A stretch of DNA of 64,000 bases, taken from contig NW_004454195.1 of assembly GCF_000283155.1 (NCBI RefSeq), forward strand, positions 10,968,313 to 11,032,312, read 5' to 3'. Numbering within the stretch: position 1 is the stretch's first letter; the number at the start of each line of letters is the position of its first letter. Below, piece after piece: positions 47,307 to 58,738 of this stretch. The DNA comes from Ceratotherium simum simum. Taxonomy: Eukaryota > Chordata > Mammalia > Perissodactyla > Rhinocerotidae. Made by a program: the position numbers and the translations under genes. The notes under the pieces are model-generated. The model was given only the letters and a program-made list of their open reading frames with translations, was not told where the DNA came from and did no database searches.

Positions 47307-47706
47307 TGTGCTGAAAAGTGAAATTCAACTGAGAATATTTTAAAGATTTTATTGGCTTTATTCAACGATTCATGAGTCGAGCAGCATCCAATCCAGAAGA
47401 TAAAATGGCGCTCTGAGGAGCTGTACAACATGAAAGACCTTTATAGGCAGATGGGAGCAGGAGCAAGGAAGTTGTACTGGGCAAAAAAGCGGGTTGGTTA
47501 CTGCAAGGTCACTTTCCTCTCGGGATGACAGGGGTCTGTGAGGCAGACAACCTCATTAGTGCAGATTGGGCAATTCCTGATTGACTGGTTTAAGATTCCA
47601 TTTCTGGGAGAGCCGAAACTGTAATTAAGTTAAATCTCGGTTTGGTGACATGCGTGCGGCTTAGCATAAGTGACTCCGTTTGGGGCCTGTTGTCTTGTTT
47701 TCAACA
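47307..47706 (-). mobile_element. Solo LTR of an ERV (class I-like), minus strand
   Basis: On the minus strand it begins TGTTGAAAAC. It has a TATA-like CTATAAAGG in its middle, then a poly(A) signal AATAAAGCCAATAAAATC, and ends TTTTCAGCACA. TG...CA ends, internal promoter and poly(A) signal in this order over 400 bp are the LTR layout. No internal viral gene or primer-binding site adjoins it. I could not find a clear target duplication. Class assignment is an inference. Confidence 0.68.
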
Positions 47707-49094
47707 GGCGTAAAGCCTAAAACTATTATGTGCTGCCTTGACATCTGGTAAAATTGGGAGGGCCTCTCATGGTCTAAGTGCAGGTTCTCCTCCCCACCGC
47801 TCCTGAGGATAAGCTCCCCTGGCCTGACACCCCTCCCTTCAAGGGGAACAGACGCATTTCTTTGAGTGGTGGGCTTCAGTTCCCTGCCAGCCCAAGGAAT
47901 CATTCAAACAAGCCAGTCACGTTCTCCCATGGGAACCAGGGGTACCCGCCCTGTCACTACTTCAAAGCCTGTCCCCACAGCCTCTGGTTGTTCACTCTCT
48001 TCCTAGGGGGAACTCCTATGTGGCCCTGCGTGGTATGCAGTGTCCTCACCCAGGCTGTGAGGGTGTGTGACTAATACAGTGCTGCCATCTCATCTATCCA
48101 GTGTCGGGGGCGGTATGTCCAGCCATCCCTGTCACCCTAGGGTGGGAATCCCTCCTTCACCTATGGAGTGAAGATAAAATCCTCTATTAAATCAGGACAC
48201 ACAAAGGGAGGAGCAGATGTTAAAGGGAAAAATATTTATAATTGTCTTTCTGGGCATGCCCAGCCCCTCACACCTCCCTTGTCCCATTCATCCAGTGAAA
48301 TGCGAAGCCTCTGAGCTCAAAGGCACTTCCTCAGCAGCCCCCCCACCCCCACNNNNNNNNNNNNNNNNNNNNNNNNNNNNNNNNNNNNNNNNNNNNNNNN
48401 NNNNNNNNNNNNNNNNNNNNNNNNNNNNNNNNNNNNNNNNNNNNNNNNNNNNCCCACCCCCACCCCCGTCAGGGAGGTTCTGTTTGCTCAAACTTCACAC
48501 ATTCCTCTGTTACAGAGAGTGGACTGGTGCACGATTACAGAGTGTGATTTCTCCCCTTCCCAGCTGAAATCCTCACGGGCAGGAGCTTTAGGGATTTTAG
48601 GAACAAGGATGCACAGAAAATCGTGGGTGTTGTGAGTAGAAGATAAGACAGGCTGAGTTGCTCTGTCTCACTGTCAGGAAACCTGGACTTGGGCTCAGGC
48701 GCCGGATGAGTGGGGACACATATGTGTTCTGCGCTGAGCTGAGAGATAAGCGGGGCTGTGCCGGGTGTGCTGGGCCTGAGAGAGAAGTTGACAGTTGACG
48801 GAGCAGCGTGGCTGGCAGTGTCTCACGGCGGCCACTCTGTGTGTCGACAGAAGGGTAGTGAGGGTGAGGGGGTATGGTGCTCGCTGGAAAAGTGAGCTAT
48901 TTGAAGGGAAAATGCCCAATCTGAACCAAGTTATCTCTGAGCTACAGAGGAAGCAGCTCCTGATGTCACCTCTGAGGCCACAGGCCAGGCCCTGCAACGG
49001 GGCAGTTTGTGGATTTTTGAAAAAACTGCTTGCATGGATGGAGTATTATTTTTTTAATTTACTTTGATACCCAGAAATCCAGAAGAATTGCTGT
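47707..49094. other. Unassigned intergenic DNA including the second gap
   Basis: No gene recognised. C-rich tracts flank the 100-N gap. Confidence 0.45.
48353..48452. other. Assembly gap, 100 N, in a C-rich simple repeat
   Basis: Exactly 100 N, with CCCCCCACCCCC-type repeat on both sides (48340-48352 and 48453-48468). The gap very likely represents an unresolved (CCCCA)n-like tract of unknown length. Confidence 0.97.
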
Positions 49095-49350
49095 TAGAGT
49101 GTCAATAATAATAATAATAGCACAAGCATCTATTGAGTGTGTGTTAAGTGCATGATCCTGTTCTAAGTGTTTTTCATGTATTTCTTCATTTGTTCTTCCC
49201 AACATCTCTGGAAGGGAGATGCTATTAAATTCCATTTCATCAATAAGAAAACCGCTGCACAGAGACATGAAGTAATATGCGCAAGGTCACACAGCAGCCT
49301 GGTTCTAGAGCCCCCACACTTAAACACTGTGCTACCTTGCCTTTCAGAGC
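49095..49350 (+). mobile_element. MIR SINE
   Basis: It runs from AGCATCTATTGAGTGTGTGT via TTTTTCATGTATTTCTTC to CAAGGTCACACAGCAG and a diverged end. A short AAT repeat precedes it. Confidence 0.8.
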
Positions 49351-50739
49351 TTGGAGCTATGTTCTTTTATCTCGGCAAACCCAGTGTCTGTGTCAGAGGA
49401 CACTAACAGAGGTGTGTACCAAGTTTTTATTGTATTGAATGAATGAGCAAATGAATGAACAGAAGCTCATTTCCTAAAGCATCCACACCCTCTGGGCGGC
49501 CTTTAGCCAGCCTTACACTAAGATGTGATTTAAGGACATGGTAACAGCACCATGGCCCCATCTCCTATCACTGGGCCATTGTATCTAGGGGGCTAGTTTT
49601 TGTTTGTCCTGGAGGCTTTTCCTTCTCTAGGAACCACTTATTTAAATTAGGGGAGAGTTTACAGTGCCACAGAAGGAAGTGGGAAGACCCACTTATTCAC
49701 TCCCGTCCCCCCCACCTTGGGCAAGAAGGTCAGATGGCAATGGCGCCCCCTGTGGTCAGCATGGTGGCGGCTGCTGGGGCCATGCAGAGAGTTCCCTTCC
49801 AGCCATGTTCTCTGCAGGGAAGATGAATGTGAGGGCAGAAGCCAGGCTTCAGGGTCTCAGTGCTCCTCCGCTCTAGAAAGTTCTCCATACAGCATCCACT
49901 CTGGAGATCTGGGAGTCATGTCTTTACTGGTAGAGGAAAAGGTCATTTCTTAGGGTCAGGGGCCGTTATGGGGGAATGTCAATTCCAAACTTTTCCCAGT
50001 GGTGTCAGTCGATGTCCGCATCCTCTGGCCTCCCCATCTGGCTATCCCTCTGCAGACCTGCTGAGGGGTAGGCTTACTCAGAGCCATCTCGAGGGCCAGG
50101 GAGTGAGGGTACTCATCAGAGAAGGAGAGGCATTTCCAAGCTCAGAAAAAGAGAGAAAGGGACTTTCACATGCAAACAACCAGCACCCGGGCAAAAGGGA
50201 TGGCTTGCTGTACCCACCTTGCATTCCCTGTCCTTCCTCCACCCCGCACTCAACCTCTGTGTGACGTCTTTGCCCAGCGGGGCTGCCCACGCTGCTCCTT
50301 CTCACCGGATTTCACCCAAGTGCTCTGGAATGTGTGTGTGGTTGGTTTCCTGGTATAAAGGATTCACCTAAACGCTCCTCTTTCCCCCCCCAACTCTGTG
50401 GTCCTGGGCAGTACTTTTCAATCCAGGTTGCCCCCATCTTTTGGTTTCTCACACTCCATTTATTCAAGGCTCCCTAGTAGACAGCATCCCTGCTTGCCAC
50501 TGTCACGTGCCCCACGGTCTCTTCAATGTCCTTGCCACGCTGCCAATGCCTTTATTTGCGATTTTGAAAGGGGCTCGGAAGATCCATTTAAAAAGTTCTT
50601 GCTAATACTCAGTAATGGCTTTATGGTTTTCAAGGGATTGTAGAAAATTCTAATAGTCTACTGTAAATCTTAATCTCATTTACTTCCTTTTAGTCTTTGG
50701 ACTGATAATCAACAACTATGAATCACCATGATAACAATA
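49351..50739. other. Unassigned intergenic DNA
   Basis: No gene or strong repeat. It contains a CTCF-like core at 49742-49752. Confidence 0.45.
49742..49752 (-). promoter_or_regulatory. Candidate CTCF core (CAGGGGGCGCC)
   Basis: The minus-strand sequence fits the 11-bp core YAGRKGGCRSY exactly. The upstream CCAS half is shifted (ACCA). Binding is not shown by sequence alone. Confidence 0.35.
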
Positions 50740-50940
50740 CATGACATTTTGAAAAGCCATTTATGTTACTTCAAGTATTCCTCACAATAACTTTATGAGA
50801 TAGTATTTTCCTCTGAGGAACCAGGATCAGAGAAGTTAAGTGACCTACCTAAGGTCACACAGCTAGTAAGTTGTAGAATTGGGACTCAACTGGGACTGCT
50901 TCTTCCAAGGCCAGGTGCTCTTTTTCCAACACCAAACTCC
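50740..50940 (+). mobile_element. MIR SINE
   Basis: CAGAGAAGTTAAGTGACCTA, CTAAGGTCACACAGCTAGTA and a diverged CCAGGTGCTCTT end. Confidence 0.9.
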
Positions 50941-50984
50941 AAGATAAAATGAAGAGTACAAATGTTAGTCGGGTTATGCTATTT

Positions 50985-53650
50985 ATTTTTTTTTTTAATT
51001 ATGGACAATTTCACATACAAAAATAGAGAGAATGGAACTGTGGTGTGCTGGAACCAGTTCCTACTACCAGCTCCCAGGACCTGAGTATTAAATATTCAGA
51101 AATTTTGCAAGCTGCCTGTTAAACCATTGGTAGCTTGGAATCGGCCATTGGGGGAACATCACAGAAACTGGCAAATGCTCCAAATTAGGGCTTCCCACTG
51201 GCACATCACTGCCTATCCCTATCACGTAGCCTTCAGCTAGCCAATCTTGTTTTATTTACATCTATATTCACTTACTTCTCTTGTCCCTGAGGGCTTGTTT
51301 TGATGCAAATCCCAGGCATCTTATCATTTTACCCATAGATAGTTCAATATATGTCTCTAAATAATAAAGACTCTTAAAACATATCCAAAATAACATTACT
51401 ACAAATAAAAGACCCTATAATTTCTTAATATCATCAAATATTCAACTGAATATTTTTATATAGTTGATTCGTTTGAATCAGGATCCAAACGAGTCACACG
51501 CACTTTTTGTTAATATATATCTTGAGTCTCTTTTAATCAATAGGTTTCTATCTTAGTTTGCGACGGCTGCCATAACCAAGTACCACCATGTGAGTGGCTT
51601 CAACAACAGAAATTTATTGTCTCAAAGTTTTAGAAGCTGGAAGTCCAAGATCAAGGTGTCAGCAGGGTTGGTTCCTTCGGAGGGCTGTAAGGGAAAATCT
51701 GTTGCATGACTCTCTCCTAGCTTCTGGTGGTTTGTGGCAATCTTTGGCGTTCCTTGGCTTGAAGAAGCATCCCCCTGCAATCTCTGCCTTCATCTTCACC
51801 CTGCATTCCCTCTGTGTGCATTTCTGACTCCAAATTTCCCCTTGTTATAAGGACACCACTCATCTTAAATAGGACCCCATCCTAATGACCTCATTTTAAC
51901 TTGATAATCTCTATAGAGACCCTATCTCCAAATAAGGTCACATTCTGAAGTAAAGGGGATTAGGATTTCAACATATAGATTTTGGGGGGACACAATTCAA
52001 CCCATAATAGTTTCCTTTTCTCTTTTTTTCCCTTGTGATATATTTGTTAAAGAATCTAGAACATTGTCCAGTTTCTTCTGGATTTTGCTGATATCTTCTC
52101 CATGATCCTATACAACATGTTTCTATGTCCCCCCATATTTCCTGTAAACTGGCAGGCAGACCTAAACCCATGACCAGATTCAGGGATGGTTATTTTAGCA
52201 AGAATACACCAGGAGACCCTTAATGTCTGTGTCTCCCCTTTTGTGACATTATGACTGATCACAGCCTCAAGGACTGGTAGCCTGATCCATCCATAGGAAG
52301 TTCTCCACCAGCCTTTCATTTAATAGCTTTAATGGCCACTGATGACCATTGCTTAGAGCCATTATTTTTCTAGGTGTTGAAAAATGTAACTTTTAATTCT
52401 CTTAGTTCTGTTGCATTTATTATCTGAAATTGTCCATAAAGAACTTTTCTGACACCAACTACTTGCTTATCCTGAAGTACAGCTCATGCAGGCAAGACAG
52501 AATAAATGCTTCATTCATTCCCTTTATTAACTGGCTTTCAAAGTAATGAGTTCCTGAGCATCCTCCAAAAGGAAACAGTGAGGATTGTTTTTTAGTATTA
52601 TAATTAACTAATGGATTTGAATATATACAATTCATTGTAGTTATTATTTTTGATGCTCATAATTTCCCATCTTTGCACAGTGAGAGCCCCTTCAAGTTGG
52701 CTCTGAATTCTTTTGGCACAACTCTAAAAGTCTTTGATGGTCTCCTTGCTTTCTGGGAAATCAACGTGTTCTAGGTCCTTCTTGTACATTTCTTGTCCCA
52801 GACCTAGAATTAGCCATTTTTCCAAGAAACACTGGTTCCTTTTATTGGAAATTGGTACTTAGAGACAAATATCTGAGTGCTAGGGATGTGCATTGCTAGA
52901 TTATTTCTAGACTTTTCGGTGGGCAGTGGTGGGAAATACTTTTTTAAGAAAAAATATACCATGAGTTCATACAAATATTTTCAACTAACATTTAGAATTA
53001 TAGAGTTTTTACTTAAATTGTTTAATTTTAGACTTGCATCTCTTTTAAACTGAAAACCTTGGTTCCTAATAATTTTAATGTTAATTACCTATTTGCACTT
53101 ATAAACATAGACACACACATTTCAGATGAACAATATCAATTTATTACCGAATAAATATATGATTAGTAAGTATTATTATTAACACAATTTGAGATTTATG
53201 TGTAGTTGTTTAGTCCCTTAAGGTATGACCCACTAGGGTTATACAATTAAATTACTGTGCTTTAAAGTCACATGAAATAGTTCCTTGACTCAATACGTGG
53301 TCAGGTTAACTTGCTTTCAATTTTTAAGGGTTGCTTTCTATTTTGGTCTCATTTTATTTTGTAATTAGATAAAGCATTTGCATAAGTCCAAAGTCAAATC
53401 AACAAAACAAGGTAAATTCAGAGAGCCTTGGCTTCCATTCCCACCTCTCCAACCTGTCCCTTCCCCCAATAAGTAATCGTTTTTATTAGTTTTTGCTCTA
53501 TCCTTCCCTACAAAAAATGAAGCAAATAGGACTCTGTGTGTGTGTGTGTTTCCCCTCTTCTTATATATAGTTTAACTTTTATCTGCTCTGAAACCTTGCT
53601 TTTTTTTCACTTACGATATCCTAGATCGTCTATGGAGAGAGTTGAAATTT
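50985..53650 (-). mobile_element. L1 LINE 3' region, minus strand, split by an MLT1 LTR
   Basis: Reversed L1 3' UTR: ATTTCACATACAAAAATAGAGAG, GCAAATCCCAGGCATCTTAT, TTGTTAATATATATCTTGAGTC. The MLT1 at 51548-52009 interrupts it. Then TAGAACATTGTCCAGTTTCTTC, GTCCCAGACCTAGAATTAGCC and GTTCCTTTTATTGGAAA continue it. The right part to 53650 is less certain. Confidence 0.72.
51548..52009 (-). mobile_element. MLT1-type solo LTR inside L1
   Basis: Same reversed MLT1 order as at 14585-15048: GGCTGCCATAACCAAGTACC, AATTTATTGTCTCAAAG, AATAAGGTCACATTCTG and GGACACAATTCAACCC. The L1 resumes directly after it. Confidence 0.85.
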
Positions 53651-53954
53651 GAGGTCTTCCTTTTAATAATGACCTTCATCATCATGCACAAAAACCTTTT
53701 CCTACCATAACAGCTCCAAGGTCAACAGAAAGATGGAATGCCCCTATTGGTGTCAGAGTTTTTCATAAGTGAAAAAGAAACTATGAGCTCATACTTCCTT
53801 AGGCAACTTGTTAAAGCTTTCTGGGTCTCCCAAATAATTCTGTGAGTGACTTTCTAAATCCTACGAGAACATTATCTAATAAAAATACCATGCAGTTGTA
53901 TGGCACCTGAGCAAAGCAGGGTTTATGGGAAGGAACTGTAGGTGAGGCCAAGCT

Positions 53955-54130
53955 GCATCAGTCCTGGTGTCACGGCTTCCTAGCTGTGTGCCCCTGAACG
54001 AGGGGCAAGTTAATTCCTTGTCAAAGGATTAACTCGAGAACGAAATGAGACGAGGTCTGTTCAGTGCCCAGGCACGGGACCTGGCATATAGTCGACACCT
54101 AAAATGTAGTGGTTATAATTGTTATTTTCA
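53955..54130 (-). mobile_element. MIR SINE, reverse
   Basis: CTTCCTAGCTGTGTGCCCCT, then GACCTGGCATATAGTCGACACC follow reversed MIR with gaps. Confidence 0.65.
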
Positions 54131-54784
54131 ATAAGCTTTCTCACATTAATTACCCTGTCTTAATTTTCAGAACAATCTTTTGAGGTAATTACCATAGTTG
54201 GCATTACTTAGTTTTAAGTTGAATTTATAAGAGAGTGGGGCTGTATTTTTATGTACTACATCTTCATTTAACAGAAGTTTAGGTACCTCTTATACTCAGT
54301 GTGTACAACACATTATGCCCATGGACTGGATTTGAACAGTAGTTTTACTGTATAAAATAAGGACATTTTAACCAACAAATAGCTGCTTCTCTGACTGACG
54401 GTTACTTGTATCTCTGATTAATTTATGTGATGGTTGGTCCTTATCAAGAGTCAACAATTAGAGCACAGTGCCTGGAGGAATACAGGACCCCATTTTGGAC
54501 AATCTATTATGTGATCTAAAATGCAAGATGGAACTGTGGGGGAAAGTGGGACTATAACCCTCATTGATAAATTAGACCTTGACTTTTACTTTAGCTATTC
54601 CCTTTAAGTTGATCAATTCTGTGATTCAGAAGTCATTTTTCTTTGAAGCAATTATATTTTCCCTGTGACCTTTTAGACAATGAGAGATGAAATTATCAAA
54701 TGGTATTTTTGAACAGACACATTTGAAGACATTAAATCCAGTATATGTGTGTGTGTGTCCTACCCGTCTCAGTATACTTCCTTA

Positions 54785-54975
54785 GCCCAGTGGTTCTCAC
54801 ACTCATCTGCACAGTAGAATCCTAGGGGGAGAGGGAGTTTAAAAACAGATCCCCGCACCCTGGACCAATAAAATCAGACTCCCTGGGGTGGCAGTGGGGC
54901 ATCAATGTTTTTCTGCCCCCCCACCCCTACCCCCACCCCAGGTGATTTGGATGTTTAAGCAGAGTTAAGAACTGA
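54785..54975. mobile_element. MER5-type hAT DNA transposon fragment
   Basis: AGTGGTTCTCACACTCATCTG, AGTAGAATCCTAGGGGGAG, AATCAGACTCCCTGGGG and CAGGTGATTTGGATG follow the MER5A consensus. A C-rich run at 54918-54943 interrupts it. Confidence 0.75.
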
Positions 54976-55739
54976 TTTAATTAGTTATCTTGTTTAAAAT
55001 TGCAGGAAAAGATGGAGGCGATTAAAAGTCCAACCTTACTTGTTGTAACCCCACAAACTCAGGGGCTTGAGACATTGGTAACCAATCTGGCAAATTCAGG
55101 CCTGCTGGAGTTTGAAGATTTCAGTTCTTTAAAGAGGACTTTGCAGGAAATAGTGCTGAAAAAGCCACTCCCATGAGTTTAGACAAGGCCTTCCTGGCCT
55201 TAAAATGTCAGAGTATTAAAAATAGCACCACCTCAGAAAACCCCTACTTGTGGCTGACGGGGTAAACTTCTCCCCTGTGGCCTTGGGGAGAGACCCGGGC
55301 AGCGGGCCAGGGCAGGCTTCACGTGGCTCGGCTCGGGCCTGGCTCTCTGAAAGGCCGAGGAGTAAAGGCACTGGTTGGAGGAATTGGAGTGTGGAACTGC
55401 TTGGGATTGTCTGATGGTGACAAAGGTGACACGTTGCTTGCTCTATACACAGTCTTCATAATGAAAAGCACCTTGTCACCCTCCATTCTCACATTACAGG
55501 TTAGGACTAGGAGGGACCTCAGAGAGGTCTATTCCTGAGGCTTGTCGTGCTTTAAAGCTTGGAATTCCTTCTTCCAAAGGAAGCTTCCGCACAAGTCCTG
55601 GTAAACTGAAGTGGCTCCGATGAAGACGGTGGGGCACCTAGAGCCCTGCCTACATCTTAAGTCCTTTTCCCTGGTCCCTAAGGGGTTTGGAAAGGCCGGT
55701 TTGAAGAGCCCTGAGCCAATGCAAATATTTTTCTCATTT

Positions 55740-56029
55740 TCTTTTTCTGAGGAAGATTACCCTGAGCTAACATTTGTTGCCAGTCTTCCTCTTTTTGCTT
55801 GAGGAAGATTCACCCTGAACTAACATCTGTTGCCAATCCTCCTCTTTTTGCTTGAGAAAGACTTACCCTGAGCTAACATCTGTGCCCATCTTCCTCTATT
55901 TTGTATGTGGTCGCCACCACAGCATGGCTTGATGAGTGGTGTAGGTCCGTGCCCAGGATCCAAACCCACGAACCTGGGCCACCAAGGCGGAGTGTGCGAA
56001 CTTAACCACTAGGTCATGGGGCCGACCCC
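55740..56029 (-). mobile_element. ERE SINE with three 3' modules
   Basis: Reversed ERE whose head ends GGTCATGGGGCCGACCCC. The GAGGAAGA...CTTTTTGCTT module is present three times, at 55749-55800, 55801-55853 and 55854-55905; the usual number in the other copies here is two. No clear target duplication was found. Confidence 0.9.
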
Positions 56030-56834
56030 ACAAACTTGTTGTTTAAAGGAGGAAAGTGAGGCTCTCAGAGACCTAGAGTCCCAGTGCACGTTACCATTCC
56101 GTATTCCTGAATGGCTTGGTGAGGACAGAAAGCAAGGGAAGGGCAGAACTTGGACTAGAACCTCAGTGTCTAGACCCGCTACCTGGTAGGCTTGCCTGCA
56201 GGCTTTGTTTTCACAAGGAAATAAACTCCAGCAAACTTTATGTTGGTACTCAAGGCCAATGGTCAGGAGAACACTCATTTGCAGGGGGTCGGGTCAGCAG
56301 ACCCCCAGAGCATGAGACAGACCTCAGAGAGCTGTCACACGACTGCTTTCTCTGCTGGCCTCGCATCTCTGGGTTTCTAGGGTGCAGACGCCTGGTTGCG
56401 CTGGAACCCTGGATACTGGGGGCTGTCTCCTCAGGGCCTTCAGACCTGGCAGTCTCTCCAGGAAATAAACGTGCCCCTTAGTTGTTCTTCCTTGGCCTCT
56501 AATCTCATACAAGATGGTTCTTTGTGGAGTTTGCAGGCTAAAAACCACAGAATCCTATTGAAATACCTCGTTGATACCAAGGGGAAGGTTAACCCTTGTG
56601 CACACGACATGCCACAGAAAGCCTGGACAACCCATCTTAGCCCAACTCCAGATCCTCAGAAAGGAGGCAGTCTCAAGTCCTGTCTCTGAGCAGCCCTCAG
56701 AAGCAAGTAAGATATGTTTTGCCTCAGTCCGACAGCAAGTCCTTGAGGACAGGAGCCGAGTCCTGTCCACCTTTGTATCCCTACAGACAAGGGTACAGAG
56801 GGAGAAAGTGTTTTTTGGTTGTTGAATGAATGAA

Positions 56835-57185
56835 CGAGAACAGGCGCTAACACCTACATGGCGTCTATTCCATGCCAGGCACTATTACACAGGTCAAAGA
56901 AGGTGGTATTCAGATGACGGTCTATTAATAGTACAGTAATTCCTGCTGCTAAAATTGGAAGTGCCAGTAGTAGAAGTACTGCTGTAATTAGGACGGGTGA
57001 GACAAATAGTGTTGTTTTAATGGGTGTATTAATCCCTTGATAACCTATGAGGTAAATATTATTGTCATCCTTATTTAACAGAGGAGGAAATTGAGGCTCG
57101 GAGAGGTTGAGTAACTTGCTCAAGGTCATCCATTTGGCAACTGATAGAGCCAAGATTTAAATCCAGTCTGTGCTTCTCACTGCTG
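56835..57185 (+). mobile_element. MIR SINE, interrupted by mitochondrial DNA
   Basis: The left part ends CATGCCAGGCACTATT; the right part runs CCTATGAGGTAAATATTATTG, GAGGAAATTGAGGCTCGGAG and CTTGCTCAAGGTCATCC. The middle of the MIR (CTTTACATG... region) is replaced by the COX1-derived piece. Confidence 0.88.
56891..57030 (-). pseudogene. NUMT: COX1 (cytochrome c oxidase I) fragment
   Basis: Minus-strand translation gives [39 protein letters not shown], which matches the conserved COX1 segment around helix VI (family form [15 protein letters not shown]...[20 protein letters not shown]). About 45 codons are open. The family's Trp-Ser after LFV is Ser-Pro here, so no mitochondrial TGA remains as a stop. 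Both sides are MIR sequence, so this is nuclear DNA derived from mitochondrial DNA, not a gene. Confidence 0.9.
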
Positions 57186-57349
57186 AGCATTAATGGGTGT
57201 CAGGTTCCTGGCTCGATGAGCCTTGAAATGAAGCAAGACACAGCTCTGTTCTAATGTGGAGAGGAGAGCCTGTGACAGGGCCAGGGTCTGTTCCTTCGGT
57301 TGGGGCAGGATTAGTAAATGCATTTTAAAAGACAGCACTCATTATTTTG

Positions 57350-57720
57350 GGCTATAATTCACATGCCATAAAATCCACCCTTTAAAAGTGCATGACTCAG
57401 GACTTTTTAGGATATTCACAGAGTTGTGCAATCATCACCACTATCTAATTGCAGAACACATTTATCACCCCAAAAGGAAACCCGTACCCAGTAACAGCTA
57501 CTCCCCATGTCCCCCTGGCACCCATTCTGCCTCCCATCTGGGTGGGTTGCCCTCTCTGGACTCCTCACATCAATGGAATCACACAACCTGGGATCAAAGG
57601 CAGTGTTCCTGTTTACCTTCTCTGAATGTCTCACACTCTTACTTTCTCCTTGTTTCTTCTCGGGTCATCTTGCCATCGTTTAAACAAATATCGTGACAAT
57701 TTACTGTCTTAGCATTTCTT
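57350..57720 (-). mobile_element. L1 LINE 3' UTR fragment, reverse
   Basis: ATAATTCACATGCCATAAAATC, ACAGAGTTGTGCAATCATC, CCAAAAGGAAACCCGTACCC and TCAATGGAATCACACAA follow the well-known reversed L1 3' region. Confidence 0.85.
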
Positions 57721-58264
57721 TAAAATGTGCTCAGGGAGAGCAGCCATTCCCTTGCCTCTGTTCCCCCAGCCCTGGACATTTGCATCTGAGCTCAGGGCCC
57801 AAAGTTGAAGCTGAGCTAAGAAAAAATCAAGGAATTAGAATGACAGAGGCTGAATCTACAGCAGGGCTCTGAGGACGGAGGTGGAGCTAGAGGCCTCCAG
57901 GAGGTGGGAAGGCTGGGAGCCAGGACTGGGATCACCTCCATCCCAGCTTGGCTTCTGCTGGTTTTAACCAAGCTCAGCTGGTTCATGGCACCCCTGCCCA
58001 CTGAGCTCTGGGTCAGAACAGTTTCAATGCCCCAAAAGTCAAACCATGGACCTGAGCAAAAGAACAGAGAAATCACAAACAGACCCTACTAAAGTAAGCT
58101 TTTCAAAATAGGAGGGAAAAGATGGATTTTCCCCCCACTGACCACCCACCTCTGTGACACTCACCCATCCCAGCATCAGTTGTAACTTAGACGTGGACCA
58201 TACCTTCCACCTGTATGGATCACTTGGCATGCTTATTACAATAAAGACCCTTGAGCCCCACCTC

Positions 58265-58735
58265 AACACATTTTTAAAAACAAACTTACTTGAGAATAAT
58301 TTTAGATTTACAGAAAAGTTGCAAAGATAGACAGTTCCGGTATACCTCTTACCTAACATCCCCTAATGTTATTATCATGGTACTTGGCGAAAACAAAGAC
58401 ATTAACACTGGTGCATTACTATTAACTGAACTCAGACTTTATTGGGATTTCATCAGTTTTTCCATTAACGTCCTTATTCTGTTCCAGGATCCAATCTGGG
58501 ACCCCACATTGATTTAGTCATCATGTCTCGGGCTTCTCTGGTCCATGAAAATTTCTTGTTCTTTTCCTAGATTTTCATGACCTCAAATGTCCTGAGGAGT
58601 ACTGGCTGGGTATTTTGTACAATGCCCCTCAATTTGGGTTTTTCTGATGTTTTCTCTCAATGTGGCACTGGTGCTGCCTCAATAGATTTGACTTAGTAGA
58701 TCTAGGGTTTCCAGGAATCTAGATTTTTAACATGT
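58265..58735 (-). mobile_element. L1 LINE 3' UTR fragment, reverse
   Basis: TTTACAGAAAAGTTGCAAAGAT, GGATTTCATCAGTTTTTCC, CCCCTCAATTTGGGTTTTTC and CTGATGTTTTCTC match reversed L1 3' UTR. Confidence 0.78.
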
Positions 58736-58738
58736 ATC

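Noticed and set aside
56854..57153. 99-codon frame taken as a membrane-protein gene
   Set aside because: Its middle is the COX1 NUMT and both ends are MIR; it is not an expressed gene.
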